Assembly: GCF_036549475.1 (NCBI RefSeq)
Contig: NZ_JAZHLI010000004.1
Span: forward strand, 1-64,000
Length of the DNA stretch: 64,000 bases
Reading direction: 5' to 3'
Source of the DNA: Aurantimonas sp036549475
GTDB lineage: Bacteria; Pseudomonadota; Alphaproteobacteria; Rhizobiales; Rhizobiaceae
The translations under genes were made by a program, and so were the position numbers. Below, piece by piece: positions 1-8,611 of the stretch. Position 1 is the stretch's first letter, and each line of letters begins with the position of its first letter. The notes below the pieces were generated by a model. The model was not told the DNA's origin. It saw only the letters and a list, made by a program, of their open reading frames with translations, and made no database searches.

Positions 1-114
1 GGCTTGTCTGGTTCCTGCAAGCAAGCCAGCCAAAAACGGCGAAACCGCATACGTCCAAACGTCTTTCCGGGTGCGTCGCTTCAACGGCTTAGCCATTATT
101 CAGGGCGGACTAAA

Positions 115-172
115 TGGCGGAGAGGGGGGGGGATCGAACCCCCGATACGCTTGCACGTATGCCGCATTTCGA
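115..172 (-). pseudogene. 3' half of tRNA-Ser(CGA), probable attachment-site remnant
   Basis: Read on the minus strand, this stretch has a CTCGAAA anticodon loop (anticodon CGA), the long variable arm typical of tRNA-Ser, a T-arm with a GGTTCGATC core, and an acceptor 3' strand ending in CCA. The 5' side of the anticodon stem pairs poorly, and no D-arm or 5' acceptor strand (expected to begin GGAGAG) lies upstream. A run of nine G on the plus strand makes the acceptor/T-arm junction one or more bases too long. The match to a normal tRNA-Ser(CGA) begins at the anticodon loop, as expected for the short 3' copy left at the far end of an element integrated in a tRNA gene. It could also be a simply decayed tRNA. 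Confidence 0.6.
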
Positions 173-258
173 GGGCGGCACTCCTTCCGCTTAACAATCG
201 GTAGCGTCGTGGCTTTAGAGATCCGATCGCGACCCGACCCGGTTGCCCGCTGAAATCC

Positions 259-1815
259 CTAATCCACGATATAGACTGTCGCCCTGCCCACGCCGCGTAT
301 GTCTATTTCCCGGGCTGCGACAGATACGGCCGAACTGCTTATAGCTGCCAACGTAGCTTGGGAAATCTGAATGCGGCCGGGAAGTCCGAGGGACTCAAGC
401 CGACTCGCAACGTTCACCGTGTGCCCCCAGATGTCGTAGACAAATCGCTTGCGGCCTATCACACCGGCAACCACTGGGCCAGTATGGATACCAACCCGCA
501 AGCGGAGCGCTGGTTCGATCTCCGTCGAGTTCTTCATTTCATGGATCATCGCTCGTCCAAGCGCGACGGCAGCTTCGGCATGGTCGGGCCGCGGATCCGG
601 AAGCCCAGCAGCAGCCATGTATGCGTCGCCGATCGTCTTAATCTTTTCAACACCGTATCGTTCGGCCAGCTGGTCGAAACGCGAAAACAACGCGCCTAGC
701 CAGGAGACCAATGTCGATGGGGAGGTTCGGGACGCATGTTCGGTAAAGTTGACGATATCGGCAAAAAGGATTGTGGCGATATCAATTTTGTCGGCGATCA
801 CCGTTTCGCCGTTCGCCAGCCGACGCACAACCTGGCTCGGTAAAACCGCATGGAGGAGCGTGTCAGCGCGCTCACGCTCACGTTCGATCTCCGCCAGGTA
901 GCCTCTTTCGCGCTCACGCCATCGACCGCGCTCGAGACAGGAACAGATGCGCGCCCGCAAAAGCACGGGGTCTACAGGCTTGGTCAGGTAATCCTCCGCC
1001 CCAGCTTCAATACAGCGTATGACCGCATCGTCCTCTTTCAAGCCGGATACCATTACAACAGGGATGCTCCGCCAACGCGCATCACCTTTGAGACAAGCCA
1101 GCAATTCGATGCCGTTCATGTCCGGCATTAAAATATCAATAAGTATGAGATCGAAGGTCTCTACTTCCAGACGCATAAGTGCAGCGTGAGCAGAACTGAG
1201 AGCGGTAACATTGTGTCCGCTGCGCTTTAATCGTCTCGACAGAACATCACGACTGGAGGCGGTGTCGTCGATCACCAGTATATTGCCGTGATCTCTGATT
1301 GTTGGAGTTGGGTGCGCCGCGATTGTTCGCGACAGGCCGGCAGCGATGGCCGCCTCGCTGTCACTGCCGTATTCAATATTGAGCTCGCTGCGAGAGAACG
1401 ATACAATATCGTCAATCCGGCCGAGCAGGCTCTTGCTTTCACGGATGACACGGTTAATATCCGCGACGAGCACTTCGGGCAACGCATCACCGAAATCCTC
1501 CACGACCATTTCTGAATAACCTAGGATTGCGCTAATGGGCGTCCTGAGCTCGTGACGTAGTGAGGTCTCGACATCCAGCGAGTCGGCAACCTGTCCTAGA
1601 TCTCCGGCTACCAGACGGTGGACCTGTTCACTAAGCGTTCGTGCTGCCGCCAGAACCCGATCCAGATCGGGCTGAGCTCCGGTGAGGCCAGCATCGCGCG
1701 CATCCTCGACGATCAACTCTTGGCATCCAAGTATCGCGTCCGCTGGCTCGGACAGCCGCTGCGCGATCTGGGCCAGGTATGCGCGCCGGCCGAAATCATT
1801 TTGCTGGAGCGACAC
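259..1815 (-). CDS. HisKA-receiver-class III adenylate cyclase
   Basis: This 518-residue soluble protein likely makes cAMP under phosphorelay control. A HisKA-type helix pair with His88 (motif LRHELRTP) is followed by a receiver domain (phospho-acceptor Asp227 in LILIDILMPDMNG, Lys279), a charged coiled coil near 295-320, and a class III cyclase domain (about 340-515). The cyclase keeps metal Asp353 (FADIVNF) and Asp397 (TIGDAYM), adenine-selecting Lys393 and Asp461, and Asn468/Arg472 (NVASRLES), so adenylate cyclase activity is predicted. There is no HATPase domain, so His88 cannot autophosphorylate in cis. Residues 13-45 look like a degenerate second copy of the HisKA helices without His. 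The gene overlaps the upstream response regulator by 20 bases and ends the operon. Confidence 0.85.
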   Translation of the reverse strand: MSLQQNDFGRRAYLAQIAQRLSEPADAILGCQELIVEDARDAGLTGAQPDLDRVLAAARTLSEQVHRLVAGDLGQVADSLDVETSLRHELRTPISAILGYSEMVVEDFGDALPEVLVADINRVIRESKSLLGRIDDIVSFSRSELNIEYGSDSEAAIAAGLSRTIAAHPTPTIRDHGNILVIDDTASSRDVLSRRLKRSGHNVTALSSAHAALMRLEVETFDLILIDILMPDMNGIELLACLKGDARWRSIPVVMVSGLKEDDAVIRCIEAGAEDYLTKPVDPVLLRARICSCLERGRWRERERGYLAEIERERERADTLLHAVLPSQVVRRLANGETVIADKIDIATILFADIVNFTEHASRTSPSTLVSWLGALFSRFDQLAERYGVEKIKTIGDAYMAAAGLPDPRPDHAEAAVALGRAMIHEMKNSTEIEPALRLRVGIHTGPVVAGVIGRKRFVYDIWGHTVNVASRLESLGLPGRIQISQATLAAISSSAVSVAAREIDIRGVGRATVYIVD

Positions 1816-2182
1816 TTCGGCCTCCAGTTAGGCGGACGATCTTATCGAGCAGGTCGGGCCATTCGATTGGCTTCGTCTCATAGTCCGAGCAACCCGCGTT
1901 CATTGCCTTTTCGCGATCGCCTGCCATTGCATGAGCCGTGAGGGCAATAATTGGGATTGTTGCGGTCGACGGTTCGGCTCTGATCCGCCGCGTCGCTTCC
2001 CAACCGTCAATGATCGGCAGACTCATATCCATCAATATTAGGTCTGGGCGTGCCGTGGCGCTCGCCTCAACGCCAGCTTTGCCATCTATCGCTACCACTA
2101 CCTCGTAACCCTTGCGCTCCAATCGCCGGGAGAGCATATCGCGGTTCATCTCATTGTCTTCTACGACAAGTATCTTCACCAT
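1796..2182 (-). CDS. single-domain response regulator
   Basis: A 128-residue protein made of one receiver domain: acidic pocket near the N-terminus (VVEDNEMNR), phospho-acceptor Asp in LILMDMSLPIIDG, conserved Thr in ALTAHA and Lys in ETKPI. There is no output domain, so it resembles DivK/CheY-type shuttles that pass phosphate or bind partners. It lies 15 bases downstream of the hybrid kinase and overlaps the cyclase gene, so translation of kinase, regulator and cyclase is probably coupled. It may carry phosphate from the hybrid kinase to His88 of the cyclase protein; that role is inferred from gene order. Confidence 0.88.
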   Translation of the reverse strand: MVKILVVEDNEMNRDMLSRRLERKGYEVVVAIDGKAGVEASATARPDLILMDMSLPIIDGWEATRRIRAEPSTATIPIIALTAHAMAGDREKAMNAGCSDYETKPIEWPDLLDKIVRLTGGRSVAPAK

Positions 2183-2197
2183 CGTTGTTCGAGCTCC

Positions 2198-4906
2198 TTA
2201 GACGTCTTCCAACGTGGCCACATGACGTTTCAAAGCCGCAAGAAGATCTGCACGCCCCGCTTGTCCCTTTCGCACCACCTCTCCCGCTCTTGTGCTTAGC
2301 CAGTCGCGTTCCTCCCGAGTAAGATCTTTTGACGTTACGACCACGACTGGAAGATCCGCGAGGTCAGGCCGTTCTCGTAGCGCCGTGAGCAGGGCGAACC
2401 CATCCATCTCGGGCATCATCAGATCGAGCACCACCAGGGTCGGTCGGGCGATTTCCAATTGCTCCAGTCCCTGGCGACCATTGGCGGCCTCGCGCACTTT
2501 CCAACCTTCTCGCACAAGAATTCGGCGGAACAAGGCGCGGGTCGAAGCATCGTCCTCTACGATCACGACCTCACGACCCCGGTCGCAGGCAATAGCGTCA
2601 AGCGTCGAGATCAGCTCCCGCGGATCGATGGGTTTGATCAAATGGTCGGTCGCCCCGAAAGCGAGTCCCATCTCACGATCCGGGACTACCGTGGCAAGGA
2701 TAACCGGAATGTCGCACAACGTTGGATCGGATTTGATTTCCCGGAGCACGGACCAGCCGTCGCGCTCTGGCATCATGATGTCGAGGATTATCGCGTTTGG
2801 TCGTTTTGTGCGCGCCATTCGTAAGCCCGCGGTGCCACCAGTGGACTCTACAACGTCAAAGCCAGCGCCGCGGACCGCATGAGATATCATCCGTCGCGCT
2901 CGTTCTTCATCATCTATGACAAGCACTCTACCGCGAGGTGCAATTGCCTTTGGAGCAGAGGATACCGTGGCGTCTGTTTCAAGAGGCCCCTCGACGGCTC
3001 CCTTTGCAGGAATTTGCAGCCGAAAGATCGATCCCTTGCCGGGCGCGCTTTGGACGGTAATAGAGCCGTCCATCATGCGAACGAAATGTTGAGTAATGGC
3101 GAGGCCAAGACCTGTTCCGCCATAGATACGTGTAGTCGAAGAATCGACCTGTACGAATTCCTGAAACAATTTTGATTGCTGTGTCTCCGACATGCCGATC
3201 CCGTCGTCGGATACCGCAAATTCGATCCAAGACGCAGAATCCCGCACGAAGCTAGAAACTCTCAGGCGAATTTCGCCACCGCTTGTAAATTTTGTGGCGT
3301 TTGACAGCAAGTTGAAGAGGTTTTGGCGCAACTTTGTCTTGTCGGTTTCTATTTCATCCACGTCAACTTCAGCATCCAAAACAAATCGGTTCCCGTTTTT
3401 GCTAAACAGGGGACCCATGGTCCCTTTCACCTCGGCAAGAAATGGAGTCAGCGCGAAGCGCTCGATGTAAATCTCCATCTTCCCCGCTTCAATCTTCGAC
3501 AAATCCAGCACGTCGTTGATCAGCGCGAGAAGGTGGCGGCCGGAGCTCGTGATTTTATCGAGGTCGGCCACGAAGTTGTCTTCACCGATGGCACGCGCAT
3601 CCTCGCTGAGCATTTCGCTATAGCCGATGATCGCATTTAGCGGGGTTCTCAACTCGTGGCTCATTGAAGCGAGAAAGCGGCTCTTAGTTTCGTTCGCCAC
3701 CTCCGCATCGCGACGGGCCCCCTCGAGATCTTCCTGTCTCTGCTTGAGATCAGTAATGTCCGTATAGACAGCGACGGTGCCACCCTCCGGAGTTTTACGC
3801 TTTGCAATGCGAAGCCAGACACCGCTTGCAAGTCGCAGCTCAACCATCTCCCGAGGCTCACGATGCCGCAGAAGGGCCGTTCTCACCCACTGCTCCGGGG
3901 GGATTTCGCCGATGTCAGCCGTGCCTCTTTTGACCTGCGCCCAGGCCACCTCCTCAAAGGATCTGCCAGGCTGCATCAGGTCGGCGATATCAGAAAAGAT
4001 CTCAAGATAGCGGCGGTTGACCATCACCAGCCTGTCGTCCGGGTCGTAAAGTGCAAAGCCGTCTGGGATGGTTTCGACCGCAGTCACTATCGCATTGCGT
4101 TCTTTCTTAGCCGCTGCCTCCAAATGCTGTCGCTCGATTTGGCTCTCCCGCAACATCCTCAACGTCGTCGACATTCGTCCAAATTCGTCGGTCCCTTCTG
4201 GCGGGAGTATAAGTGCATCGCTTCCAGCAGTTAGCGCGTTGATTGCTCGATCGATTCGTCCAAGCGGCACTAGTATCGAACGCAGCACCAACCATGTGAG
4301 GAACGCTCCGACGACGACGATAGAAGCGACTGCGAGAAGCGATCGACGGTATACACTGCGTGCAGCCTCTGCAGCTGCATCGCGCGCCATATCAGCTTCG
4401 GTCTGCAGTCTTTGGCCGAGCGTGTTTAGCGCGCCATCGATCTCATCGCTGAAAGTGCGCGCCCCTGCTAGTAGTGCGTTTCCGATGACACGGTTGCCGT
4501 TTGTATAGGCATCAACTGCCTGCATAGCTTTTTGATAATAGGATTCAGTTCGTTTCAGGATCGTTCCGGCTGCTTCAGGTGCGAACTCGTCCAGGGTTCG
4601 CAGATCCTCTGACAGCGCGGCCCTCGCGGCTTCCGCGCGACGCTCTGACAGTGTCAGCATGCTGACCGACAGATCGGTTAGCCAGTAGCGCATCTCGCCG
4701 AAATGCTGATGAGCGCTCTTCGCTACGGCAAATTTGTGGAAGCGTGCGTTGACATCATCTAGACGTTGCTGGTTCCGAAGAAGATCATGCGTCATCACCG
4801 CGACGCTGACAATTAGAGCTCCAAGAAGCGCTGATGACAATAAGACTAGTCGAAGCGGTATCTTACGGTTTGCGAGCCGAGCGATCCAGTCGTGAGTTGT
4901 GCCCAT
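2198..4906 (-). CDS. membrane hybrid histidine kinase (HAMP-PAS-HisKA-HATPase-REC-REC)
   Basis: A 902-residue inner-membrane sensor kinase. Transmembrane helix 1 spans about residues 17-40, a helical periplasmic region about 41-187, and transmembrane helix 2 about 189-208. They are followed by a HAMP (about 209-262) and a PAS domain (about 272-388). HisKA has phospho-acceptor His417 in SMSHELRTPLNAI; the HATPase has an NLLSNATKF N-box and DDGIG and GGTGLGL glycine boxes. Two receivers follow, with Asp in ILDIMMPERDG and VVLDLMMPEMDG. The ATG at 4906 fits the start of the transmembrane segment and lies five bases after the stop of the haem-protein gene; upstream in-frame codons would overlap that gene. 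The adjacent DUF3365 protein is the natural candidate for its ligand or redox signal. Confidence 0.88.
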   Translation of the reverse strand: MGTTHDWIARLANRKIPLRLVLLSSALLGALIVSVAVMTHDLLRNQQRLDDVNARFHKFAVAKSAHQHFGEMRYWLTDLSVSMLTLSERRAEAARAALSEDLRTLDEFAPEAAGTILKRTESYYQKAMQAVDAYTNGNRVIGNALLAGARTFSDEIDGALNTLGQRLQTEADMARDAAAEAARSVYRRSLLAVASIVVVGAFLTWLVLRSILVPLGRIDRAINALTAGSDALILPPEGTDEFGRMSTTLRMLRESQIERQHLEAAAKKERNAIVTAVETIPDGFALYDPDDRLVMVNRRYLEIFSDIADLMQPGRSFEEVAWAQVKRGTADIGEIPPEQWVRTALLRHREPREMVELRLASGVWLRIAKRKTPEGGTVAVYTDITDLKQRQEDLEGARRDAEVANETKSRFLASMSHELRTPLNAIIGYSEMLSEDARAIGEDNFVADLDKITSSGRHLLALINDVLDLSKIEAGKMEIYIERFALTPFLAEVKGTMGPLFSKNGNRFVLDAEVDVDEIETDKTKLRQNLFNLLSNATKFTSGGEIRLRVSSFVRDSASWIEFAVSDDGIGMSETQQSKLFQEFVQVDSSTTRIYGGTGLGLAITQHFVRMMDGSITVQSAPGKGSIFRLQIPAKGAVEGPLETDATVSSAPKAIAPRGRVLVIDDEERARRMISHAVRGAGFDVVESTGGTAGLRMARTKRPNAIILDIMMPERDGWSVLREIKSDPTLCDIPVILATVVPDREMGLAFGATDHLIKPIDPRELISTLDAIACDRGREVVIVEDDASTRALFRRILVREGWKVREAANGRQGLEQLEIARPTLVVLDLMMPEMDGFALLTALRERPDLADLPVVVVTSKDLTREERDWLSTRAGEVVRKGQAGRADLLAALKRHVATLEDV

Positions 4907-4911
4907 GGAGC

Positions 4912-5658
4912 TCACCTGAAGAGGGTGATAGAAATCGCCCCCGCCAAGTCGCCTTCTTCTCCACCTTCCTTCGGATAACCCGTGACATCGAGTTCGCCTT
5001 TCGGCTCCCCGTGACAACTGAGGCATGAAACTGAGTAGTATTCTGGAATGAGCATCCGGAATGCGCCGCGCCCAGAATGCTCTGCCTCCTCGACGAAGGA
5101 ATCTCCGTGGCGCCAATCCGCTCGCTGTAGGTGATCGGCAAATACAAATTGCTCCCAGCTGTCCGGGCGTGCCTTTCGATTGCGCACCAGATCATTCGGT
5201 GCCGTCACCTTTAGCAGCGCTTCCGAGCCAACCTTCTCAGCAAAGCGCTCGTTCACCAACCGTGCGAATACCGCGGGGATAAATCCCTTAAAGGCTATGC
5301 CCTCAGCGTTAATAAGTGACTGATTTTCATTGAGGATTTCCCGAATAGAATCGATCTCTGCATTAATGAGCTTTCGCTCTCGGTCATTCAAAGTTTCGCT
5401 AAGGGGACGATGCCCTTCTCTTTCCTCAAAAAGAGCCACCGCCTCTTCCACCACACGCTCACCAGTGAGCTGCTTGTCTCCCGGCGACGGATCGTTGATG
5501 AGCTCCTGATGATTAGAAATGACGCTACGTGCGGCTCGCAACAATGCAGCCAGTCGAAGGCCCGTCGCTTGGTCCTCGGAAGCAGAGTTCGTCAGCGAGG
5601 TCGAGCCAGTCGACAGCATGAACGTGAACATGAGGACAAAAGTCAGCAATCGTATCAT
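4912..5658 (-). CDS. DUF3365 (Tll0287-like) c-type haem protein, exported
   Basis: A 248-residue protein with an N-terminal hydrophobic segment (MIRLLTFVLMFTFML) acting as signal peptide or anchor. The rest is a DUF3365/Tll0287-type domain with a CLSCH motif near residue 210, i.e. CxxCH for covalent haem c. Proteins of this family are periplasmic haem sensors, alone or fused to kinases. The ATG at 5658 is chosen because GAGGT lies seven bases upstream and the signal segment starts there. It is first gene of a four-gene operon ending in an adenylate cyclase, so a redox or gas-sensing role is inferred. Haem attachment needs the cytochrome c maturation system, not seen in this window. Confidence 0.8.
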   Translation of the reverse strand: MIRLLTFVLMFTFMLSTGSTSLTNSASEDQATGLRLAALLRAARSVISNHQELINDPSPGDKQLTGERVVEEAVALFEEREGHRPLSETLNDRERKLINAEIDSIREILNENQSLINAEGIAFKGFIPAVFARLVNERFAEKVGSEALLKVTAPNDLVRNRKARPDSWEQFVFADHLQRADWRHGDSFVEEAEHSGRGAFRMLIPEYYSVSCLSCHGEPKGELDVTGYPKEGGEEGDLAGAISITLFR

Positions 5659-6096
5659 GTCGATACCTCGTGCCGCACCTGAGAAACATACCTCAAAAGC
5701 GATCGTTGGGGAAGCACATGGCTTCACTGCCAAAGCCTTTGAAGGCGCTCGCGAAAACCGTTGCCGCTACGAGCGAAGTGAATGACGGTCTGAATCTCGC
5801 GAGCCGGAACCAAGGATAGGCAGCCAGGAGCAGGCGGACACTGGAAGCATCCCCCCTGCCGGGGACGCGGTCAATCTAGGGCTTCGCCTCACTGGGCCCG
5901 ATGCCAATCCACCGGGAAGGCTCCACGCCGCAAATGGATGTAGCCCCCTATTTGGCGCACCGCAGGAGAGGGATTGGGTTGGCACCGTTCAATACCGAGT
6001 GTCGCCTATGGATCACGCCAGTGCAGTGGAAAATCAGTTCCGTGCGGCGCAATCAAGATCCGGCTTGTGAAGAACCAGCGTTCGCTGACATCAAGG
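5659..6096. other. intergenic region without a recognised gene
   Basis: About 440 bases between the operon start (minus strand) and the 3' end of the SNF2 helicase. It must hold the promoter for the haem-protein/kinase/cyclase operon, but I could not pick a convincing -35/-10 pair. Short reading frames here have no ribosome-binding site or recognisable product. Confidence 0.5.
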
Positions 6097-7527
6097 TCAC
6101 GTCGCATGATTTAGTTCGTGAGCGATTTCCTCGAGGAGTGCCGTGTCGTCTCCTGCCATGCCATCCATTGATGCCATCCGCGAAACGACGATCGCGGCGA
6201 TCTTTTCTTCTACCGTGCCCTCCGCATAGGTGTAGTAGATGACGGCAAGCTGTCCATCGCGATGACAGCGTCCTTCAATTTGCTGCAGCTGGATGGCGCT
6301 GTGACGCATGTCGTGAACAACGAGCGATCGCTCCCGGTCCCCGCCGGGCATCTCGCCCTTATGCAGCGAGATCGACTCCGTCACCGTGAATATCACCACG
6401 TCCATCTGACCAGTCTGGAAGGCGACGCGGGTTCTCTCGTTCTCTTCAGCGGACCGCTTGCCGTTAATTTCGCCAACACTCCGGCCACGGCCTCTCAGGC
6501 TTTCGGCCAGCATCGCGCTGGTTTCGAGGAATGCCACAGAGATTGCGACCTGCTGACCGTTGTCGAGAAGATCGTCGACGAAGTCGGTCGTGCCTTTTAC
6601 TCGGATCAGGCTGGCCTTCTGGCGAAAGCGCAGATCGGCTGCCCAGCCTGTAGGACGCCGCGTGGAACCACCAGCAAGCCCGAGCTCGCGCCGAAACTCG
6701 CGCCACGTGGCCTCGTAGAGACGCTTGGCCTCAGCATCTAGCGCAGTCGGCGTCCGCTCACGTTGCACTTCTGGCCAGCCGGCGATCTGCTCCGGTCGTC
6801 GCCGCAAACCGATCGCGTTCACGCCCTTGTAGAGCAGCTCAGACATAACCTTCCGGTCTGCCACGTTCGGCTCCCAGCTCCAGTTCTTCCAGCGCCCCTT
6901 AGATCGGCCGATTTTGAGCCGCTTCATTAGTGCGCGGAATTCGTCCATGTCGCCGGTCGACCCGCCGGTTGCGATGGCAAGAAGCCTTCCGAGATACGAC
7001 AGCTCGTGCGGCGACTGGCCAGCCGTGGCGCTCATGTAGATCGTGAACTCGGCTGCGGCTGCGAGATGCCGGCAAACGAGGCCCTGCTGCGAGGCAGGGT
7101 TGCGAATGCGGTGGCTCTCGTCGATCACCACCAGCGGCCAGCGTCGCTTCAGAGTTCCGAGCTTGGCGAGCTCGTTGTTCTTCGCTCGGGTCGAGCGCTT
7201 GTTGCTGGAGACCGGAGGGGCCATGAACGACTTCGTCCGCTCGAAGTTGATGATCGTGATGTCTTTTCCGGTCGCAGGGGACCCGGTAATCGTTCGCCGC
7301 CATTGCGGGATCGCGCCCTTCGGGCAGATGATCAGCACCTCCTGATCCGGCATGGCGCTGATTGCGCTCCACGAGGACAGCGTCTTACCCAATCCCGTGA
7401 GGTCTCCCAGCAGGAACCCAGGTCGGTCACTCTTCCTGGCTGCAAGGATCGCGTCGCGAGCCTCGAGCTGATGAGGTCGCGGCACGAACACGATCTCCGT
7501 CGCCGCGTTCAAATTTTTGAAGGACAA
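6097..7527 (-). CDS. phage-type SNF2/DEAD-like helicase
   Basis: A 476-residue superfamily 2 ATPase. Motif I is GDLTGLGKT, motif II VVIDESHR (DESH box), motif III MSATAG, and motif VI near 420 reads QQIEGRCHRDGQ. Short SNF2-like helicases of this form, without extra DNA-binding domains, are common in phages and prophages, where they act in replication or recombination. The start is a TTG at 7527 preceded by GAGGAAGC; an in-frame TGA lies immediately before that Shine-Dalgarno, so no longer N-terminus is possible. The only nearby mobile gene is the truncated integrase at 7.7-8.1 kb. It may be a surviving prophage gene; a role in defence is not supported by its neighbours. Confidence 0.75.
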   Translation of the reverse strand: MSFKNLNAATEIVFVPRPHQLEARDAILAARKSDRPGFLLGDLTGLGKTLSSWSAISAMPDQEVLIICPKGAIPQWRRTITGSPATGKDITIINFERTKSFMAPPVSSNKRSTRAKNNELAKLGTLKRRWPLVVIDESHRIRNPASQQGLVCRHLAAAAEFTIYMSATAGQSPHELSYLGRLLAIATGGSTGDMDEFRALMKRLKIGRSKGRWKNWSWEPNVADRKVMSELLYKGVNAIGLRRRPEQIAGWPEVQRERTPTALDAEAKRLYEATWREFRRELGLAGGSTRRPTGWAADLRFRQKASLIRVKGTTDFVDDLLDNGQQVAISVAFLETSAMLAESLRGRGRSVGEINGKRSAEENERTRVAFQTGQMDVVIFTVTESISLHKGEMPGGDRERSLVVHDMRHSAIQLQQIEGRCHRDGQLAVIYYTYAEGTVEEKIAAIVVSRMASMDGMAGDDTALLEEIAHELNHAT

Positions 7528-7746
7528 GCTTCCTCAATCATTGCAGGTAAGATCGAACACGAGATGCGCCCTGGTCGACTCAGTAAGGGCACTGACTCGC
7601 TCCACGAGCCTCTGCGCTACCCATCTAGCAGCCCCGCATGAACGTGCGCCAGCGGGTCTCCCAGAGGCTCTACCGATTCCGACGATCTGAGAAGGAACTA
7701 TTCACCCTCGAGGACGATCGGATTCTTGATGTCGCCCTCAGTCATG

Positions 7747-8080
7747 TCAGCCAAGCCGATCGACAAGGTCGACCGCCTTCAGATGGCTGTAGCGCTGCAG
7801 CATTCGGAGCTCCTTGTGACCCGGATCCGATACGTTTCTGAGGAGGCGCTCCGCTTGGCTGGCGTGATCTCGACGACGTAGCGCTCGAGGAGTTCGCGGA
7901 CCGTCATCTTCTCGGCAACGCGCGTGTCTGGAAGATTGCCGCAGCGGTCGAGTTCAGCCTCGAGACTCCGGGCCCACTTTTCGGCGTCTGCCTTGCGTCG
8001 AAGCTCTTCGCACGCGGCTGGAGACCTTTACGGCGAACCATCGCCTGCCAGCGTCCACGCAGTTTCCGTATCGTCGCCAT
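7747..8080 (-). pseudogene. tyrosine integrase remnant with internal deletion
   Basis: An ATG at 8080 with GAGGAG seven bases upstream opens a typical integrase N-terminus (MATIRKLRGRWQAMVRRKG). After AKSFD a frameshift is needed to continue into ADAEKWARSLEAELDRC and VRELLERYVVEITPAK, the usual SAM-like arm- and core-binding region. At about 7825 the sequence jumps, in another frame, to the extreme C-terminus of a tyrosine recombinase: GHKELRMLQRYSHLKAVDLV, with the nucleophile Tyr in LQRYSHL, then a TGA at 7747. Roughly 200 residues carrying the catalytic Arg/Lys/His residues are missing. It cannot be active. Its presence shows that region 1 once held an integrating element. Confidence 0.8.
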
Positions 8081-8324
8081 GAAAGTGCTCCTCGTCTGCA
8101 CCTCCACGCGTAGGAGACCGGTGACTCGGCGCCAAGGATGAATCCCAGATATTCCGACCGGCCAAGGGTTGCAGCCGAGCCAGCGCACCTTCCCGCATCC
8201 GTTGCGCTCGGTTAGCTTCGGGTCTCGGGAAATCGACAGGTGATGATGCTGAGCGGCTTGCCGTTAGGCATCGACCATGCACGAGAGCCGTAGCTCAGCT
8301 TTTTTCCCACAACTCCGCGAGAAA

Positions 8325-8351
8325 GAGGGCGGCGTGAAATACGTCGCCCTC
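8325..8351 (-). terminator. probable intrinsic terminator of the small secreted-protein gene
   Basis: Arms GAGGGCGGCG (8325-8334) and CGTCGCCCTC (8342-8351) form a 10-base stem with one mismatch and a seven-base loop, 17 bases past the stop of the 8369-8611 gene. On the minus strand it is followed by TTTCTC, a weak T tract. Confidence 0.5.
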
Positions 8352-8368
8352 TCGGCACAATAGTAGCC

Positions 8369-8611
8369 TTATTCTGCGGTGAGCAGTTTGCGCATAGCCT
8401 CGGCGAGCTTCGCTTCTGCCTCGTCGTGGCTTCCCGCTTCGTGCAGCGCCATGCCCTCATCCTTCAGGGCGGTGACTTCCGTCTCGAGTTCTTCGCTCAC
8501 TTCCATCTTCGCGAGACCGGCCTCAACCGCTGCAGCGTCCATCGGACAATGAGCGGCAAGAGCGGGCGTGGCCAAGAGTGTGCTCGTTACGGCAAGTGCT
8601 ATCCATTTCAT
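8369..8611 (-). CDS. small secreted helical protein of unknown function
   Basis: An 80-residue precursor. Residues 1-20 form a clear signal peptide (MKWIALAVTSTLLATPALA, cleavage after ALA). The mature part starts with HCPMD, has a single Cys, and is otherwise a charged Glu/Ala/Lys-rich helical hairpin (EVTALKDEGMALHEAGSHD, then AEAKLAEAMRKLL). Similar short helical periplasmic proteins with an N-terminal CP motif occur in other alphaproteobacteria, with no assigned function. The ATG at 8611 has GAGG eight bases upstream; a longer in-frame start at 8641 would bury the signal peptide. The gene stands alone with its own terminator, between mobile-element remnants. Confidence 0.7.
   Translation of the reverse strand: MKWIALAVTSTLLATPALAAHCPMDAAAVEAGLAKMEVSEELETEVTALKDEGMALHEAGSHDEAEAKLAEAMRKLLTAE

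Noticed and set aside
6097..7527. Helicase as part of an antiphage defence system
   Set aside because: No nuclease, methylase or other defence partner adjoins it; its form fits a phage helicase better.
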